This document shows positions 9,694 through 21,086 of a stretch of 64,000 nucleotides of DNA, one piece after another. Positions within the stretch are counted from its first letter, which is position 1. Every line of letters begins with the position of its first letter. The translations under genes were made by a program, and so were the position numbers. Below the pieces are notes generated by a model that was not told the origin of the DNA, did not search any database, and was given only the letters and a program-made list of their open reading frames with translations. The stretch spans positions 115,602 through 179,601 of the forward strand of contig NZ_SDQE01000009.1 of the NCBI RefSeq assembly GCF_004153455.1, given 5' to 3'. The stretch is from Allopusillimonas ginsengisoli. GTDB taxonomy: Bacteria > Pseudomonadota > Gammaproteobacteria > Burkholderiales > Burkholderiaceae_B.

Positions 9694-10950
9694 ATGCATC
9701 TCAACGAATTAAAAACACAGCACGTCTCCAAGCTGCTGGAACTCGCCGCCGAACTGGAGATCGACAACGCCAGCCGGCTGCGCAAGCAGGAGCTCATGTT
9801 TGCCATCATGAAGCGGCGCGCCAAACAAGGCGAGCAGATCTTCGGTGACGGGGTGCTGGAAGTACTCCCCGATGGCTTTGGCTTCTTGCGCTCGCCCGAA
9901 ACCTCCTACCTGGCCAGTACGGACGACATCTACATCTCGCCCTCGCAGATCCGGCGCTTCAATTTGCATACCGGCGACTCGATCGAGGGTGAAGTCCGTA
10001 CGCCCAAGGATGGCGAACGCTATTTTGCACTGGTCAAGGTTGACAAGGTCAACGGCATGCAGCCCGAAGCGATCAAGCATCGGATCATGTTCGAAAACCT
10101 GACGCCTCTGCATCCAGATGAAGTCATGACGCTCGAGCGCAGCATCAAGAGCGAAGAAAACATCACCGGCCGCATCCTGGATATCTTTGCGCCGCTGGGC
10201 AAAGGCCAGCGCGCGCTGATCGTCGCCAGCCCGAAATCGGGCAAAACGGTCATGATGCAGCATATCGCGCACGCCATCACCACCAATTATCCGGACGCCT
10301 TCATGATCGTCCTGCTGGTCGACGAGCGCCCTGAAGAGGTCACAGAAATGCAGCGCACGGTGCGCGGCGAAGTCGTCGCCTCCACCTTCGACGAACCCGC
10401 CACGCGCCATGTCCAGGTGGCGGAAATGGTCATCGAAAAAGCCAAGCGCCTGGTCGAGCTCAAGAAAGACGTCATCATTCTGCTTGACTCCATCACCCGG
10501 CTTGCGCGCGCCTACAACACGGTTGTGCCGGCGTCGGGCAAGGTGCTCACCGGCGGCGTCGACGCCAATGCCCTGCAGCGGCCAAAACGCTTCTTCGGTG
10601 CCGCCCGCAATCTTGAAGAAGGCGGTTCGCTCACCATCATCGGCACTGCGCTGGTCGAAACCGGCAGCCGCATGGATGAAGTCATCTACGAAGAATTCAA
10701 GGGAACCGGCAACTCCGAAGTCCACCTTGAGCGCCGCCTGGCCGAAAAACGCGTGTACCCGGCCATCAACCTGAACAAATCCGGCACCCGCCGCGAAGAA
10801 TTGCTCATCAAGCCAGATCTTCTGCAGAAAGTCTGGGTCCTGCGCAAGTTTATCCACGACATGGACGAAATCGAAGCGATGGAGTTCATTCTGGACAAGA
10901 TCCGTGCGACCAAGTCCAATGCCGAGTTTTTCGACATGATGAAAAAATAA
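9694..10950 (+). CDS. rho: Transcription termination factor Rho
   Basis: Rho is the hexameric RNA-dependent ATPase/helicase that ends transcription at Rho-dependent sites. The 418-residue protein shows the N-terminal Rho_N helix bundle ([18 protein letters not shown]), the cold-shock-like RNA-binding domain ([22 protein letters not shown]), the Walker A motif SPKSGKT near residue 178, the Walker B DEERPEEV-type segment ([13 protein letters not shown]) and the R-loop [10 protein letters not shown]. Length matches E. coli Rho (419). Its first Walker residue Ser in place of the more usual Pro (PPKAGKT) is a mild variation. Confidence 0.97.
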   Translation: MHLNELKTQHVSKLLELAAELEIDNASRLRKQELMFAIMKRRAKQGEQIFGDGVLEVLPDGFGFLRSPETSYLASTDDIYISPSQIRRFNLHTGDSIEGEVRTPKDGERYFALVKVDKVNGMQPEAIKHRIMFENLTPLHPDEVMTLERSIKSEENITGRILDIFAPLGKGQRALIVASPKSGKTVMMQHIAHAITTNYPDAFMIVLLVDERPEEVTEMQRTVRGEVVASTFDEPATRHVQVAEMVIEKAKRLVELKKDVIILLDSITRLARAYNTVVPASGKVLTGGVDANALQRPKRFFGAARNLEEGGSLTIIGTALVETGSRMDEVIYEEFKGTGNSEVHLERRLAEKRVYPAINLNKSGTRREELLIKPDLLQKVWVLRKFIHDMDEIEAMEFILDKIRATKSNAEFFDMMKK

Positions 10951-10982
10951 ACCCTTACTGAAACCTCTACAGAGCAGCCTTG

Positions 10983-12326
10983 ATGAAACTATCTACACTC
11001 GATCACTTTCTTGACCAGATTCGGGCCCGCGATCCGAACCAGCCGGAGTTCATGCAGGCAGTCAAGGAAGTGATGACCAGTTTGTGGCCGTTCATTGAGC
11101 AAAACCCCCGCTATGCCGAACAAGGCATCCTGGAGCGCCTGGTGGAACCCGAGCGCGTCGTGCAGTTTCGCATTTCCTGGGTGGATGACCAGGGCCAGAC
11201 CCAAATAAACCGGGGGTTTCGCATTCAGCACAATTCAGCCATCGGCCCATTCAAGGGCGGCATGCGCTTTCATCCCTCCGTCAATCTCTCCATTCTGAAG
11301 TTCCTGGCGTTCGAGCAAACCTTCAAGAACGCGCTGACCACGCTGCCCATGGGCGGCGGCAAGGGCGGCTCTGACTTTGACCCCAAGGGCAAGTCCGACG
11401 CCGAAGTCATGCGCTTTTGCCAGGCGCTCATCCTCGAGCTGCATCGCCACCTCGGCCCCGACACCGATGTGCCGGCAGGCGACATCGGCGTTGGTGCGCG
11501 CGAAGTCGGCTTCATGGCCGGCATGATGAAAAAGCTTTCAAATTCAGCCGCCTGCGTCTTCACGGGCAAGGGCCTGAGCTTCGGGGGGAGCCTGATCCGG
11601 CCCGAAGCCACCGGCTACGGCACGGTCTACTTTGCCGAAGAAATGCTCAAGAACGTCGGCCAGTCCATCGAAGGCCTGACTGTCTCGGTATCCGGGTCCG
11701 GCAATGTCGCGCAGTACGCCATCGAGAAATGCATGCAGTTGGGCGCCAAGGTCATTACGGTTTCCGACTCGCACGGCGCAGTCATCGACAAGGCCGGCTT
11801 CACGCCCCAGAAGCTGGCTGAGCTGGCGCACATCAAGAACAAGGAACGTGGCCGCATCGAAACCTATGCGCAGCGCCTGGGCTTGGTCTACGAACCTGGC
11901 AAACGCCCCTGGCATGTGCCCGTCGATGTTGCCCTGCCGTGCGCCACCCAGAACGAACTTGAGCTCGAAGACGCGAAAATGCTGATTCGCAATGGTGTCC
12001 GCTGCGTTGCAGAAGGCGCCAACATGCCAACCAGCCTGGAGGCTGTCGAGGCTTTCGTCGAGGCAGGCATTCTATATGCGCCCGGCAAGGCGTCGAACGC
12101 GGGCGGCGTGGCGGTTTCCGGGCTCGAAATGAGCCAGAACGCCCAGCGCCTGCAATGGACGCGCGAACAGGTGGATAACAAGCTGCACGCCATTATGCGC
12201 AGCATTCACGACAACTGCGTGCAGCACGGACGGAATGCCGACGGCAGCGTGAATTACGTCAACGGCGCCAACATAGCCGGCTTCGTCAAGGTAGCCGACG
12301 CCATGTTGCAACAAGGTCTGTATTAA
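10983..12326 (+). CDS. gdhA: NADP-specific glutamate dehydrogenase
   Basis: GdhA makes glutamate from 2-oxoglutarate and ammonia with NADPH. The ATG at 10983 gives 447 residues, exactly the length of the E. coli enzyme; a TTG one codon upstream is possible but less likely. Visible family segments are GPFKGGMRFHPSVNLSILKFLAFEQ, the catalytic-lysine region PMGGGKGGSDFDPKGKSD, PAGDIGVGAREVGFM, and the nucleotide-binding VSVSGSGNVAQYA. It follows rho by 32 bases but is probably under its own control, since rho and gdhA have no functional tie. Confidence 0.96.
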   Translation: MKLSTLDHFLDQIRARDPNQPEFMQAVKEVMTSLWPFIEQNPRYAEQGILERLVEPERVVQFRISWVDDQGQTQINRGFRIQHNSAIGPFKGGMRFHPSVNLSILKFLAFEQTFKNALTTLPMGGGKGGSDFDPKGKSDAEVMRFCQALILELHRHLGPDTDVPAGDIGVGAREVGFMAGMMKKLSNSAACVFTGKGLSFGGSLIRPEATGYGTVYFAEEMLKNVGQSIEGLTVSVSGSGNVAQYAIEKCMQLGAKVITVSDSHGAVIDKAGFTPQKLAELAHIKNKERGRIETYAQRLGLVYEPGKRPWHVPVDVALPCATQNELELEDAKMLIRNGVRCVAEGANMPTSLEAVEAFVEAGILYAPGKASNAGGVAVSGLEMSQNAQRLQWTREQVDNKLHAIMRSIHDNCVQHGRNADGSVNYVNGANIAGFVKVADAMLQQGLY

Positions 12327-12354
12327 TCTTTGCCCGCCGGCCTGATCCTGCTCT

Positions 12355-12380
12355 GAGCCTACGCATCAGGGCGTAGGCTC
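12355..12380. terminator. Hairpin between convergent gdhA and yhdP
   Basis: The inverted repeat GAGCCTACG / CGTAGGCTC (12355-12363 and 12372-12380) sits 28 bases after gdhA, with the yhdP stop codon in its loop and the right arm inside the last yhdP codons. There is no T-run on either side, so its terminator function is a guess. Confidence 0.4.
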
Positions 12381-15300
12381 CTCCCTTGCCGCAGGCCGCT
12401 TGCTGGCGGGCGACGGTGTCACATCCTGAATGTCGGGATTATCCCAACTTCCAGTGATGTGATACTGCGCTGCCATCGCCTGCGACAGCGGCGCCTGCAA
12501 CAGCCATTGCGCCAGAAAGGCCCCTACCCCCACGATGGGATTAAGCACAATGCCTGCTGCGATCGCAGCCCCGCTGACATCCAGATTCGGCACAACAACA
12601 GCCTGAAGATCCAGGCTTTCATCGACAAGATTCGTGTTTCCTTCGAGAACAATCGTGCCAGCGGGTCCGACGATACGATAATCATCGGTGTGCAGAATAC
12701 CGTCCTGGGCGATAGCGCTGCCGCGCAGCGTATCAAATGGAAACCCTTCACGGGCCAGGCTGCCTGGATCAAAATCCAGCTTCGCCAGACGCTTCACCGA
12801 CTGCAGGGAGAGCAGCTCAAGCAATCTTGCCGAATGGGAATTCATGCCGCTGAAGCGCCCTTTCGCCAAGTCGAATTTCAGGGCGCCGCCGACGTCCGAT
12901 CTGCTGAAAGCCCAGGGCATATTGCGCCATTCAATCTGGCCATCCATCGTGCCCCTGCCATCAATCAATATATCGTGATAGCCTGCGTCATTCAGATAAT
13001 TGCCCAGATTGTTGACATCCGCGTGCGCGTTGAGCATCAGGCCGCGCTGCGGCCCCGATAACCGCCAGCGACCCGAACCACTCATCTTGGCGTGCGGACT
13101 GGTCAGTTGGAATTGCTCCAGCCCCCATGACTGGCCATGGGACTCATTCACTCCCGTCAGCGAAAGTTCCCCGACGTGGTGGCCATACAGCCGCAGACGC
13201 TTGATGTGCAAATTGACGGCAGGCAGGTCGAGCGCTTCGTCGAGCGCCAATGGATTGTCTTCTTCGGAGGCCGTGTCTACGCCATCCGTTGCAGACTCGT
13301 CGGACGCCCGCCGCGCGGCATCATCGGGCTGGACCGAACCCAAGTCGAGACGATCGAAAGCGGCGTCGACAGGCCCCTGGATCCGGCCTCCGGATTCCGT
13401 CCAGCGCACGGTGCCGGCAGTCTGGGTGGAGCTTATATCCGCTCGCCATTGTCCGGGTTCCGTTTGCTGGGCGGTGAGCGTGGCTTTGTCCAGTGTCATG
13501 CCATGCAGGGTTACCGTTCTGGCCTGCAAGCGAAATTGCGCCAAAGGGGGAAACACGCCCGCCGATTGACGCTTTGCAGGCGGAGCCGTTGGCCGATTTG
13601 CCGCGTCCGTCTGCTGGCCAGCCGCGTTGTCAAGAGGCTTGTCGAACTCCCGCTTGACCTGTCTCCATGCATCGATCGCGATAGAGGGGTAACGAACGTC
13701 CAGACTGATGCCGGCATCCGGGACGCGCGCCGGCTCATTGATGCCCACCGCGCCCGCATAAAAGAATGGCGTGCTCCCATTCTTCCGGTCGCGGTGCAGC
13801 AATTGGGCGTGAATGCCACGGCCCACTTCGACCTCCAGACGGCGCTGATCCGGCTGCGCCCCTGTTTTCCAGACCGCGCTGAGCGGCACGAGGGCATCGG
13901 CCGATTTTCCCAACGGTTCCGGCAAGTCGGCTGCCAGACCTTTCAGGTCTGAGGTCAATGTCAGGGTGAAACCTTTGGATTGCGTGCGCTCAAGCACGGC
14001 GGTATAGGGCGCATGCCCCGTCAGCCGCTTCATCCCCTGCGCATCGGTGACGTGGGCCAGGGCATCGGCCGATAACCGGCCCTGCAGGCGCAGGCTTTGG
14101 CCTGGCGCCCCCACCTGGCCTGTGATCGACATGGGGCCGTCCAGAAAACGCCCTTTGATACCCTTGGCTATAGCGGAATGATGAGAGAAATCCAGTGCAC
14201 CCTGGGTATCGGACAGCGCAGGCATCTCGGGCGCAAGCCTGACCATGTTGCCGGCAAAACGAATGGTCCCGTCCACCTCGGTATCTTCGCCGCGCGTCAA
14301 AGGAATCGTGAGCGATAAAGGCACCTCCCATTGGCCGCTGGCGCGCGCCTGATCGAACACATGGTCCAGCATTCCGCCCAGCGGCGTATGCGTCATCAAA
14401 GACAGATAGGTATCCGCGGCGCCATGGGTAGCGCCTTTGACATCCAGCACGGGATCGTGCTCCAGGTTGGCAATACGCGCCCGTACATCGCGAAGCTGAA
14501 TCACTTTACCTGGCGTGGTCTGCATGATCGCCTCATCGGCGGTCACCGATAAATCCGCCCTGCGCAATATGGCGTTTCCCCGCATGGCTTCGAGGCGAGG
14601 CCAACCCAACTCGCCACCCCGGGCGGGCAGGTAGTCGATAATGGCACCGTCATAATTCCCCGATACCATGAAATCCCCAGCCTGAGGATGCTCCTGGAAG
14701 GGAAAATGCATCAAATCACCGCGCAGGACGAGCTGGGCTTGATGCAGATCACCGGCGACCAGACCGTGCTCGAGCCAGGCGCTGGCATCGGCGTCGACCC
14801 GCTGCGGTAAATAACTGGCAATGGACGCAATGCGTGCGTGATCAACCAGGCCTTTCAGATCGATCACGCCTGCAGCGCTGGATCCGCCCTCGCGCCAGGA
14901 CCCTTGTACGCGGGCACGCGCATCCGCGTTGGCAATGAAAGCTTCGTCTGCGCCTATGCTCAAGCCTCCGCCGCGTTCACGCGCCGCTACCCCGCGCGCC
15001 GCGACGTTGCCCAGGGACAAAGGGTGGTCAAATACATAGTCGGCGGTGACTTGCAGGCCGCGCGTCAATAGACGATAAGACAGCCCCGATTGCGTGGCGG
15101 CGGTGTCAAGGCGCTGTGCACCTGGGGCAAACAGGCGCAGATAGTCATCCAGCGGCCCATCCAGATAGAGCTGCAAGCGCTGCGCAGCGAGCTGAACCCC
15201 ATGTCCAGGGTGCCAGTTCCCGTCGCTGAGCACCACGTCTGTCGTCAGTGCCTGGACCCTGCCGTCGTCGATCTCTACCCGCGCCTGGCCCGAGACCTGC

Positions 15301-16190
15301 CCGGCCGCCATGGTGGCAGGCAGATCCACCCAGGGCGACCAGGCCCCGGGCCGCAACCTGTCGACGCTGACATATACCTGCGCATCCATGTCTGGCAATG
15401 ACAGCCCCAGCGTTTTCTGCGTTACCCGACGGCGGTCATCCAGAGCGGTGATCAAGCCCGTTGCGGTCAGCGCACCGCCGAGTCGCGAAGGCGGCATTGC
15501 GGATAAAGAAAACTCATGCACATCGCCGTCGTTGACGAAGGCCAGCGTGAGATGATCAAGCTGCAGCGGGGCCGCAGCCCGCGAATCATCAGTCCAGCGC
15601 ACCGTCGAGTCGTTCAGGGCGATGCGGTTTTGTGTTGCCAGCCACCCAACAAGCTTGCCGAAAAAATCATCTGAAGTCGATGCAGCGCCAGGGTCGAACA
15701 TACGCCCCAAGGCGTGCAACCTGCCCTGAGTATCGCGGCGCAAATCGATATTGACGCCTGACGCCTCCAGATTCACGAATACCGGCTTGAGCTGAAACAG
15801 ACTGCGCCAGTCCAGTCGGGCATACAGTGAGGGAATATGTAAGGCACCACCCTGTCCGAGCTGTGACGGGGACAGCCCAGGTTCAGTATGCTCGAGGGGC
15901 TGCGCGATAGACGCGGTGCCTGTATTCGCCGCCGTCAGCCCTGGCGACGACAACGATACGTCCGTGAGCGCAATATGCGGGTTCAGGCCTTTCCAGCCCG
16001 CGGCGATATGCCCGGCGTGGATATCAACGCCGAGTCGCGAGGACAAGTACTGGGCGATCTGCGGCCGCCAGGCATCAATATTGGGCAGTATCCAGTACCG
16101 TGCGCCCAGCACCACGCCGCAGCCGGCAAAGTAAGCCAGCAGCAAGACGATGCCAAACAGCCTGAGAAGAAAGCGAAAAGTTCGAAACAC
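12366..16190 (-). CDS. yhdP: YhdP-family AsmA-like protein (phospholipid transport)
   Basis: The 1274-residue product has one N-terminal membrane anchor (residues about 7-32, RFLLRLFGIVLLLAYFAGC) followed by a very long periplasmic part ending in the AsmA-like C-terminal segment (GILHTDDYRIVGPAGTIVLEGNTNL ... VVVPNLDVSGAAIAAGIVLNPIVGVGAF). Length and architecture match YhdP, one of the three AsmA-like proteins that move phospholipids between inner and outer membrane in E. coli. The start codon is GTG at 16190. It is divergent from glnE, an order often seen in betaproteobacteria. The last residues (ASKRPAAREEPTP) are low-complexity. Confidence 0.9.
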   Translation of the reverse strand: MFRTFRFLLRLFGIVLLLAYFAGCGVVLGARYWILPNIDAWRPQIAQYLSSRLGVDIHAGHIAAGWKGLNPHIALTDVSLSSPGLTAANTGTASIAQPLEHTEPGLSPSQLGQGGALHIPSLYARLDWRSLFQLKPVFVNLEASGVNIDLRRDTQGRLHALGRMFDPGAASTSDDFFGKLVGWLATQNRIALNDSTVRWTDDSRAAAPLQLDHLTLAFVNDGDVHEFSLSAMPPSRLGGALTATGLITALDDRRRVTQKTLGLSLPDMDAQVYVSVDRLRPGAWSPWVDLPATMAAGQVSGQARVEIDDGRVQALTTDVVLSDGNWHPGHGVQLAAQRLQLYLDGPLDDYLRLFAPGAQRLDTAATQSGLSYRLLTRGLQVTADYVFDHPLSLGNVAARGVAARERGGGLSIGADEAFIANADARARVQGSWREGGSSAAGVIDLKGLVDHARIASIASYLPQRVDADASAWLEHGLVAGDLHQAQLVLRGDLMHFPFQEHPQAGDFMVSGNYDGAIIDYLPARGGELGWPRLEAMRGNAILRRADLSVTADEAIMQTTPGKVIQLRDVRARIANLEHDPVLDVKGATHGAADTYLSLMTHTPLGGMLDHVFDQARASGQWEVPLSLTIPLTRGEDTEVDGTIRFAGNMVRLAPEMPALSDTQGALDFSHHSAIAKGIKGRFLDGPMSITGQVGAPGQSLRLQGRLSADALAHVTDAQGMKRLTGHAPYTAVLERTQSKGFTLTLTSDLKGLAADLPEPLGKSADALVPLSAVWKTGAQPDQRRLEVEVGRGIHAQLLHRDRKNGSTPFFYAGAVGINEPARVPDAGISLDVRYPSIAIDAWRQVKREFDKPLDNAAGQQTDAANRPTAPPAKRQSAGVFPPLAQFRLQARTVTLHGMTLDKATLTAQQTEPGQWRADISSTQTAGTVRWTESGGRIQGPVDAAFDRLDLGSVQPDDAARRASDESATDGVDTASEEDNPLALDEALDLPAVNLHIKRLRLYGHHVGELSLTGVNESHGQSWGLEQFQLTSPHAKMSGSGRWRLSGPQRGLMLNAHADVNNLGNYLNDAGYHDILIDGRGTMDGQIEWRNMPWAFSRSDVGGALKFDLAKGRFSGMNSHSARLLELLSLQSVKRLAKLDFDPGSLAREGFPFDTLRGSAIAQDGILHTDDYRIVGPAGTIVLEGNTNLVDESLDLQAVVVPNLDVSGAAIAAGIVLNPIVGVGAFLAQWLLQAPLSQAMAAQYHITGSWDNPDIQDVTPSPASKRPAAREEPTP

Positions 16191-16292
16191 GTAGAGGGAT
16201 TAGCCAGAGCAGTAGTATTTGCAGTATCGTCCTGAGTCTTGTAGCGCCGCTTTTTTTAATGGATTTTCAAGCCTCTTCGCCCCTATAGCCCT

Positions 16293-19082
16293 ATGACCCA
16301 GACCATTATATTAGAGTCGGCCACCCGCTGGTCAGGCGCGTTGCGCCGCAAGCTCAATGCCAACGAAGCCTTCGGCCGCTGGCTGGCGCAGGCGGCGCAA
16401 TACGAGGTCACGCGCAAGACCATACAGGATTGGCTGACCGAACTCAGAGGCGCATCGGGTGACGCTGCCTTGCCGGTCGATCAGGTGCGCCGTGTTCTGC
16501 GCCAACTGCGGGCGCGGGTGTTTTTTACCTTGCTGGTCAGAGACATCAATGCGGCAGCGTCGCTGCAGGAGGTCGTTATCGCCATGTCCACGCTGGCGGA
16601 TCTCGCGGTTGCTGAGGCCTATAAAAGCGTGGCCGTCAGCCTGGCGGAGATCCATGGCGTGCCCCTGGATCCCGTCACGGGACGGCCCCAGGAAATGCTG
16701 ATCGTTGGCATGGGAAAACTGGGTGGCCGGGAGCTGAACGTATCATCCGACATCGATCTGATCATGCTGTATGGCGAAGAAGGTGAAACCGGAGGCCGAC
16801 GCAAAATCAGTCATCACGAGTTTTACGGTCGCGTCACACAGCGCATGATGCCTGTGCTCTCGGAACCGGACGCCGACGGACAAGTGTTTCGCAGCGACTT
16901 GCGGCTGCGCCCGGATGGCGACGCCGGCCCGCTGGCATGGAGCCTGGATGCGTTGGAAAATTATCTGGTGGCCCAGGGACGCGAATGGGAGCGATATGCC
17001 TGGCTCAAGGGGCGCATTATTCCCTGCAGGGCTTTTGCGGACAGTGACGCCAGCGCACAGCGCGAACAACTCGAGCGCTTGCGTCGGCCCTTTGTCTATC
17101 GCAAGTATTTCGACTTTGACGCGCTGGCAGCGCTTCGGGGGCTGCGTGAAAGAATACGGCTGGACTGGGTACGTCGTGCCTCCGTCCGCAATGGTGTCGA
17201 TACGATACACAATATCAAGCTGGGAGAAGGCGGCATACGCGAAATCGAATTCGTCGTGCAGTTGAACCAGCTCATACGAGGCGGGCGCACGCCTTCGCTT
17301 CAGCAACGTGGCCTGCTGACGGCACTGCACAAACAGGACAAGGCTGGCGTCATTGCGGATGACGTCGCCGCGCAACTGGCCAAGGCTTACGAATTTCTGC
17401 GGCGCGTAGAACATATGTTGCAGTATCGCGAGGATGAACAAACGCACCTGTTGCCTCGCGACCCCGCGCAATGCGAAGGGCTGGCCGAAGCCATGGGCAT
17501 GACACGCGCGCAATTCGATGAAACCCTGACCGCACATCGCGCCTTTGTCTCGCAGACATTCCGGGACGCCTTCCGCATCGCAGGCATGGGCGGCGAAGAA
17601 ACTGAGCACCACGATAGTGCCACACCCCAGGCCCAGGCGGAGCCGCCGTGTGCTGACCTGTCCGACCATATCCAGCAAACGCTTGGCGAGAGTGCGGAAC
17701 GAATCAGCCAACGGGTAGACGCCTTGCTGGACAGCCATCGCATACGCAGCCTGTCGGGCAACAGCCGCCGGCGTGTCGAGGCGTTGCTGCCCGCCATTGC
17801 CACCGTGGCGGCCCGCACAACGCAGCCGGAAATCACCGCTGTACGGCTGCTGGACCTGGTTGAGCACATCGCCCAGCGCAGCGCCTACCTTGCCCTGCTG
17901 GCCGAGTATCCCGACACCCTGGCACGGGTCGCGCGCATGATCAGCGCCAGCCCGTGGGCCTCTCAATACCTGCTGCGCCACCCCATCCTGCTGGACAGCC
18001 TGATCGAATGGCGTTCCTTGCTGGAGCCGCCAGATTTTGATGCCATTTCCACGCAGTTGCGTGCCGAGCTGGATGCCTGCGTGCTGGCGGATGGGCAGCC
18101 GGACATCGAGCAACAAATGAATATCATGCGAGATACCCAACACCAGATCAGCTTCCAGCTGCTGGCGCAGGATCTTGAAGGCGTACTGACGGTTGAGCAG
18201 TTGGCAGACCAATTGTCGGCGCTGGCCGATATGCTGTTGGCGGAAACGATCAACCGCGTCTGGCCGCTGGTTCAGCCGCGCGGCAAGCGCGACAACCTTG
18301 CACCTCCTCATTTTGCCATCATCGCCTATGGCAAGCTGGGCGGCAAGGAAATCGGCTACGCCTCGGATCTGGACCTGGTGTTTCTGTATCAAGACCCCAC
18401 GGATGAGGCGAGTGAACTCTATGCGAAGCTGGGCCGCCGCACGGCATCCTGGCTGTCCACCATGACGTCTTCCGGACGCCTGTACGAAATCGACCTGCGG
18501 CTAAGGCCCGACGGGGACGCCGGACTGCTGGCCGTATCACTGGACGCATTCGATCAATACCAGGTCAATCATGCCTGGGCCTGGGAGCACCAGGCCATCA
18601 CGCGTGCCCGTTTTGTGGCTGGCGACCCCGCCATCGGTGAGCGTTTTGAAGCAATACGGTGCCAGGTTCTGTTGCTGCCGCGTGATCCTGACAAACTACG
18701 TGAAGAGGTGTGTGCCATGCGCGAGAAAATCAGCGCCGGCCACCCCAATCCAACTTCGGACTTCGACCTCAAACATGACCGGGGAGGCATGGTTGACGTT
18801 GAATTTGTGACGCAGTATTTGGTCCTTTGCCACGCGAAAAACCACCCCGCCCTCCTGGGCAACCTGGGCAACATCGCCCTGCTGGGTCTGGCTGCCGCCG
18901 CCGGATTGATCCCCGATGCACTGGCCGCGCAGGTTGCCGATGCCTATCGCAGTTTCCGCAAGCATCAACATGCGCTGCGCCTGCAAGGCGCAGAAAAGGC
19001 CCGAGTGCCGAGCAGTGAACTCACGCAGGAACGCGCCGCCGTCATGCAGTTGTGGAATACCGTGATGGGCGGATCCACTTAG
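16293..19082 (+). CDS. glnE: Bifunctional glutamine synthetase adenylyltransferase / adenylyl-removing enzyme
   Basis: GlnE attaches AMP to and removes it from glutamine synthetase, tuning nitrogen assimilation to PII signals. The 929-residue protein has the expected two nucleotidyltransferase domains in tandem: [19 protein letters not shown] near residue 139 (deadenylylation half) and [22 protein letters not shown] near residue 677 (adenylylation half), each followed by a [10 protein letters not shown] segment. Length is normal (about 900-950). With gdhA nearby this is the second nitrogen-assimilation gene of the window, although they are separated by yhdP. Confidence 0.96.
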   Translation: MTQTIILESATRWSGALRRKLNANEAFGRWLAQAAQYEVTRKTIQDWLTELRGASGDAALPVDQVRRVLRQLRARVFFTLLVRDINAAASLQEVVIAMSTLADLAVAEAYKSVAVSLAEIHGVPLDPVTGRPQEMLIVGMGKLGGRELNVSSDIDLIMLYGEEGETGGRRKISHHEFYGRVTQRMMPVLSEPDADGQVFRSDLRLRPDGDAGPLAWSLDALENYLVAQGREWERYAWLKGRIIPCRAFADSDASAQREQLERLRRPFVYRKYFDFDALAALRGLRERIRLDWVRRASVRNGVDTIHNIKLGEGGIREIEFVVQLNQLIRGGRTPSLQQRGLLTALHKQDKAGVIADDVAAQLAKAYEFLRRVEHMLQYREDEQTHLLPRDPAQCEGLAEAMGMTRAQFDETLTAHRAFVSQTFRDAFRIAGMGGEETEHHDSATPQAQAEPPCADLSDHIQQTLGESAERISQRVDALLDSHRIRSLSGNSRRRVEALLPAIATVAARTTQPEITAVRLLDLVEHIAQRSAYLALLAEYPDTLARVARMISASPWASQYLLRHPILLDSLIEWRSLLEPPDFDAISTQLRAELDACVLADGQPDIEQQMNIMRDTQHQISFQLLAQDLEGVLTVEQLADQLSALADMLLAETINRVWPLVQPRGKRDNLAPPHFAIIAYGKLGGKEIGYASDLDLVFLYQDPTDEASELYAKLGRRTASWLSTMTSSGRLYEIDLRLRPDGDAGLLAVSLDAFDQYQVNHAWAWEHQAITRARFVAGDPAIGERFEAIRCQVLLLPRDPDKLREEVCAMREKISAGHPNPTSDFDLKHDRGGMVDVEFVTQYLVLCHAKNHPALLGNLGNIALLGLAAAAGLIPDALAAQVADAYRSFRKHQHALRLQGAEKARVPSSELTQERAAVMQLWNTVMGGST

Positions 19083-19164
19083 GCGGCTTGGGAATATGGC
19101 GCCGGGCGACTAAAATGGTGCTATTAACGTTTACACAGGGTGCCGACACGCGCCCAGCATAGCC

Positions 19165-19845
19165 ATGACCCAGATCAAACGCCCCAAGCTCGTACTGCCC
19201 GACAACCGCAAAAAGGTGTTGCTGCACTCCTGTTGCGCGCCGTGCTCGGGCGAAGTCATGGAAGCCATGACAGCATCGGGCATCGACTATGCAATCTACT
19301 TTTACAATCCGAATATTCATCCGGATAAAGAGTACGAAATCCGCAAGAACGAAAACATTCGTTTTGCGCAGGAACACAACATTCCTTTTATCGATGCCGA
19401 CTATGATCGCGACAACTGGTTCGAACGCGTAAAAGGTCTGGAAAACGAACCGGAGCGGGGCCAGCGCTGCACGGTGTGCTTCGACATGCGTTTCGAACGC
19501 ACGGCGCTGTATGCGCATGAGCATGGCTATGACACCATCAGCAGTTCACTGGGCATATCGCGCTGGAAAGACATGAACCAGATCAACGGCTGCGGCGAAC
19601 GCGCAGCGGCCCGCTATCCTGACTTGATCTACTGGACCTACAACTGGCGAAAAGGCGGCGGTTCGGCCCGCATGATAGAAATCAGCAAGCGCGAAAATTT
19701 TTATCAGCAAGAATACTGCGGCTGCGTCTATTCGCTACGCGACACGAACCGGCACCGCCGCGCTCAGGGGCGCGAGCGCATCAAGATCGGGATCAAGTTC
19801 TACGGCAAAGACGAGCTGGAGTTCAATCCCCCACCAGAGGCCTGA
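19165..19845 (+). CDS. queH: Epoxyqueuosine reductase QueH
   Basis: QueH (former DUF208) reduces epoxyqueuosine to queuosine in tRNA, the last step of queuosine synthesis, replacing the unrelated cobalamin enzyme QueG. The 226-residue protein has the family cysteine clusters [10 protein letters not shown] (near residue 22), RCTVCFDMR and [10 protein letters not shown], which bind the [4Fe-4S] cluster and a second metal, and the FYNPNIHP segment. The N-terminal extension [12 protein letters not shown] is short. Its last 46 bases overlap the 3' end of the convergent MFS gene. queF, another queuosine gene, lies at 36174. Confidence 0.93.
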   Translation: MTQIKRPKLVLPDNRKKVLLHSCCAPCSGEVMEAMTASGIDYAIYFYNPNIHPDKEYEIRKNENIRFAQEHNIPFIDADYDRDNWFERVKGLENEPERGQRCTVCFDMRFERTALYAHEHGYDTISSSLGISRWKDMNQINGCGERAAARYPDLIYWTYNWRKGGGSARMIEISKRENFYQQEYCGCVYSLRDTNRHRRAQGRERIKIGIKFYGKDELEFNPPPEA

Positions 19846-21086
19846 AACCCGGGCTGCTTCATCGCCGACGCGTAGCTGCCGGGTGAAAAACGCAGGGTGA
19901 CCAGCAACATCAAGGTGACGGTTGCCGCCAACAATATCCAGGAAGCCTGAAAGTTTCCGGTGATATCACGCAGCCATCCCGTGATATAGGGAATAATGCC
20001 CGTAATGATGAAGCCTGTGCCTTGAACAAAAGCCGCCAGATTGCCGGCGGCACGTGGCTCATGCAAATGATCCAGCGTCAACGTCAGGCTGAGTGCAAAG
20101 CAGGCGCCCAACCCATATCCGATCAGCGCTATCCACAGCAGCGGGAAGCTGAGCGGGGCTGACAACAGTCCGGCGAATCCAGCCAACTGTGCGAGCAAGG
20201 CAAGCATCAGCCACGGGCGGCGGTCCAGCCTTCCCCGCGCAAATATCGGCACGCTGAGTGCAGCCGCCACCTGGAATATCGTCATGACGCCGATCAATCC
20301 ACCACTGGCTTCCGCGCTCCAGCCCAACTGGCGATAGGATACGGGCAGCCAGGCCACCATGCTGGTATAGCCACCATTGATCAACCCGAAGTAGAAAGCA
20401 AGCAGCCATGCACGGCGATTGGCAAAGAAATGCTGGATGGGGCCTCGTTCAGGCAGAGGGACCGCTTCAGCCGGCCTGGCCAGAAACCACAACAGCAGTG
20501 CCAGGATGGCAGGCAAGGCCCAGACGCCGAGCCCTGCCTGCCAACTGTCGAAATACACCGCAGCATGCGGGCTGAGCACTGCGGCCGCGCCGCCGCCTGC
20601 CATCAAGGACGCAGAATAAAGACCCAACGCGACCGGAACACGCTGAGGAAACCAGCGCTTGATGATGCCAGGCATCACGGCCTGGATGATGGCCACGCCC
20701 ATGCCGGCCAGCGCGGCACTGGCAATCAACGATACACCACTGTCCAATAAAAGACGCCAACCGCAGGCGACTGCAATCGCCAGTAGACCGCCCACAACGC
20801 CATGTCGCTCGCTCACACACCGGCTGATCCAGGGAAGAAACAAGGCAATCACGCCCATACAGACCACGGGCAGCACCGTCAGCCATGAAACAGCCTGAAA
20901 GCCCAGTCCGGTGGCGCCTCGTATTTCGGTCAGCAAGGGCCCAATCGCAGTCAGGATGGGACGCAGATTCAACCCGAGGGCAATGACCACCATCATCGGC
21001 AGCCAGACGGCTTTCACTCGGCCCTGCCTAATCCGAGCGGGTGTCCCGCCCGAAGACGGACAGGTCGCAGGCCTCGAAGCACTCAA
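19800..21086 (-). CDS. MFS transporter, CynX/NimT family
   Basis: The product has about 12 hydrophobic segments with the CynX/NimT signature [16 protein letters not shown] in the first helix and [19 protein letters not shown] in the centre. Members export or take up small anions and drugs (cyanate, 2-nitroimidazole). The longest frame starts at a TTG (21086) that overlaps the stop codon of the deaminase gene as TTGA, giving 428 residues; a GTG at 21017 is a possible internal start, as residues 1-23 look non-hydrophobic and poorly conserved. The two genes are clearly coupled. The substrate is unknown; coupling with a base deaminase hints at a purine-like or amine compound but this is only context. 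Confidence 0.85.
   Translation of the reverse strand: MSASRPATCPSSGGTPARIRQGRVKAVWLPMMVVIALGLNLRPILTAIGPLLTEIRGATGLGFQAVSWLTVLPVVCMGVIALFLPWISRCVSERHGVVGGLLAIAVACGWRLLLDSGVSLIASAALAGMGVAIIQAVMPGIIKRWFPQRVPVALGLYSASLMAGGGAAAVLSPHAAVYFDSWQAGLGVWALPAILALLLWFLARPAEAVPLPERGPIQHFFANRRAWLLAFYFGLINGGYTSMVAWLPVSYRQLGWSAEASGGLIGVMTIFQVAAALSVPIFARGRLDRRPWLMLALLAQLAGFAGLLSAPLSFPLLWIALIGYGLGACFALSLTLTLDHLHEPRAAGNLAAFVQGTGFIITGIIPYITGWLRDITGNFQASWILLAATVTLMLLVTLRFSPGSYASAMKQPGFQASGGGLNSSSSLP

Noticed and set aside
9709..10857. 382-codon open frame opposite rho
   Set aside because: Antisense shadow of a highly conserved gene.
16743..18392. 549-codon open frame opposite glnE
   Set aside because: The GlnE frame carries both nucleotidyltransferase motifs; the antisense frame has no recognisable domain.
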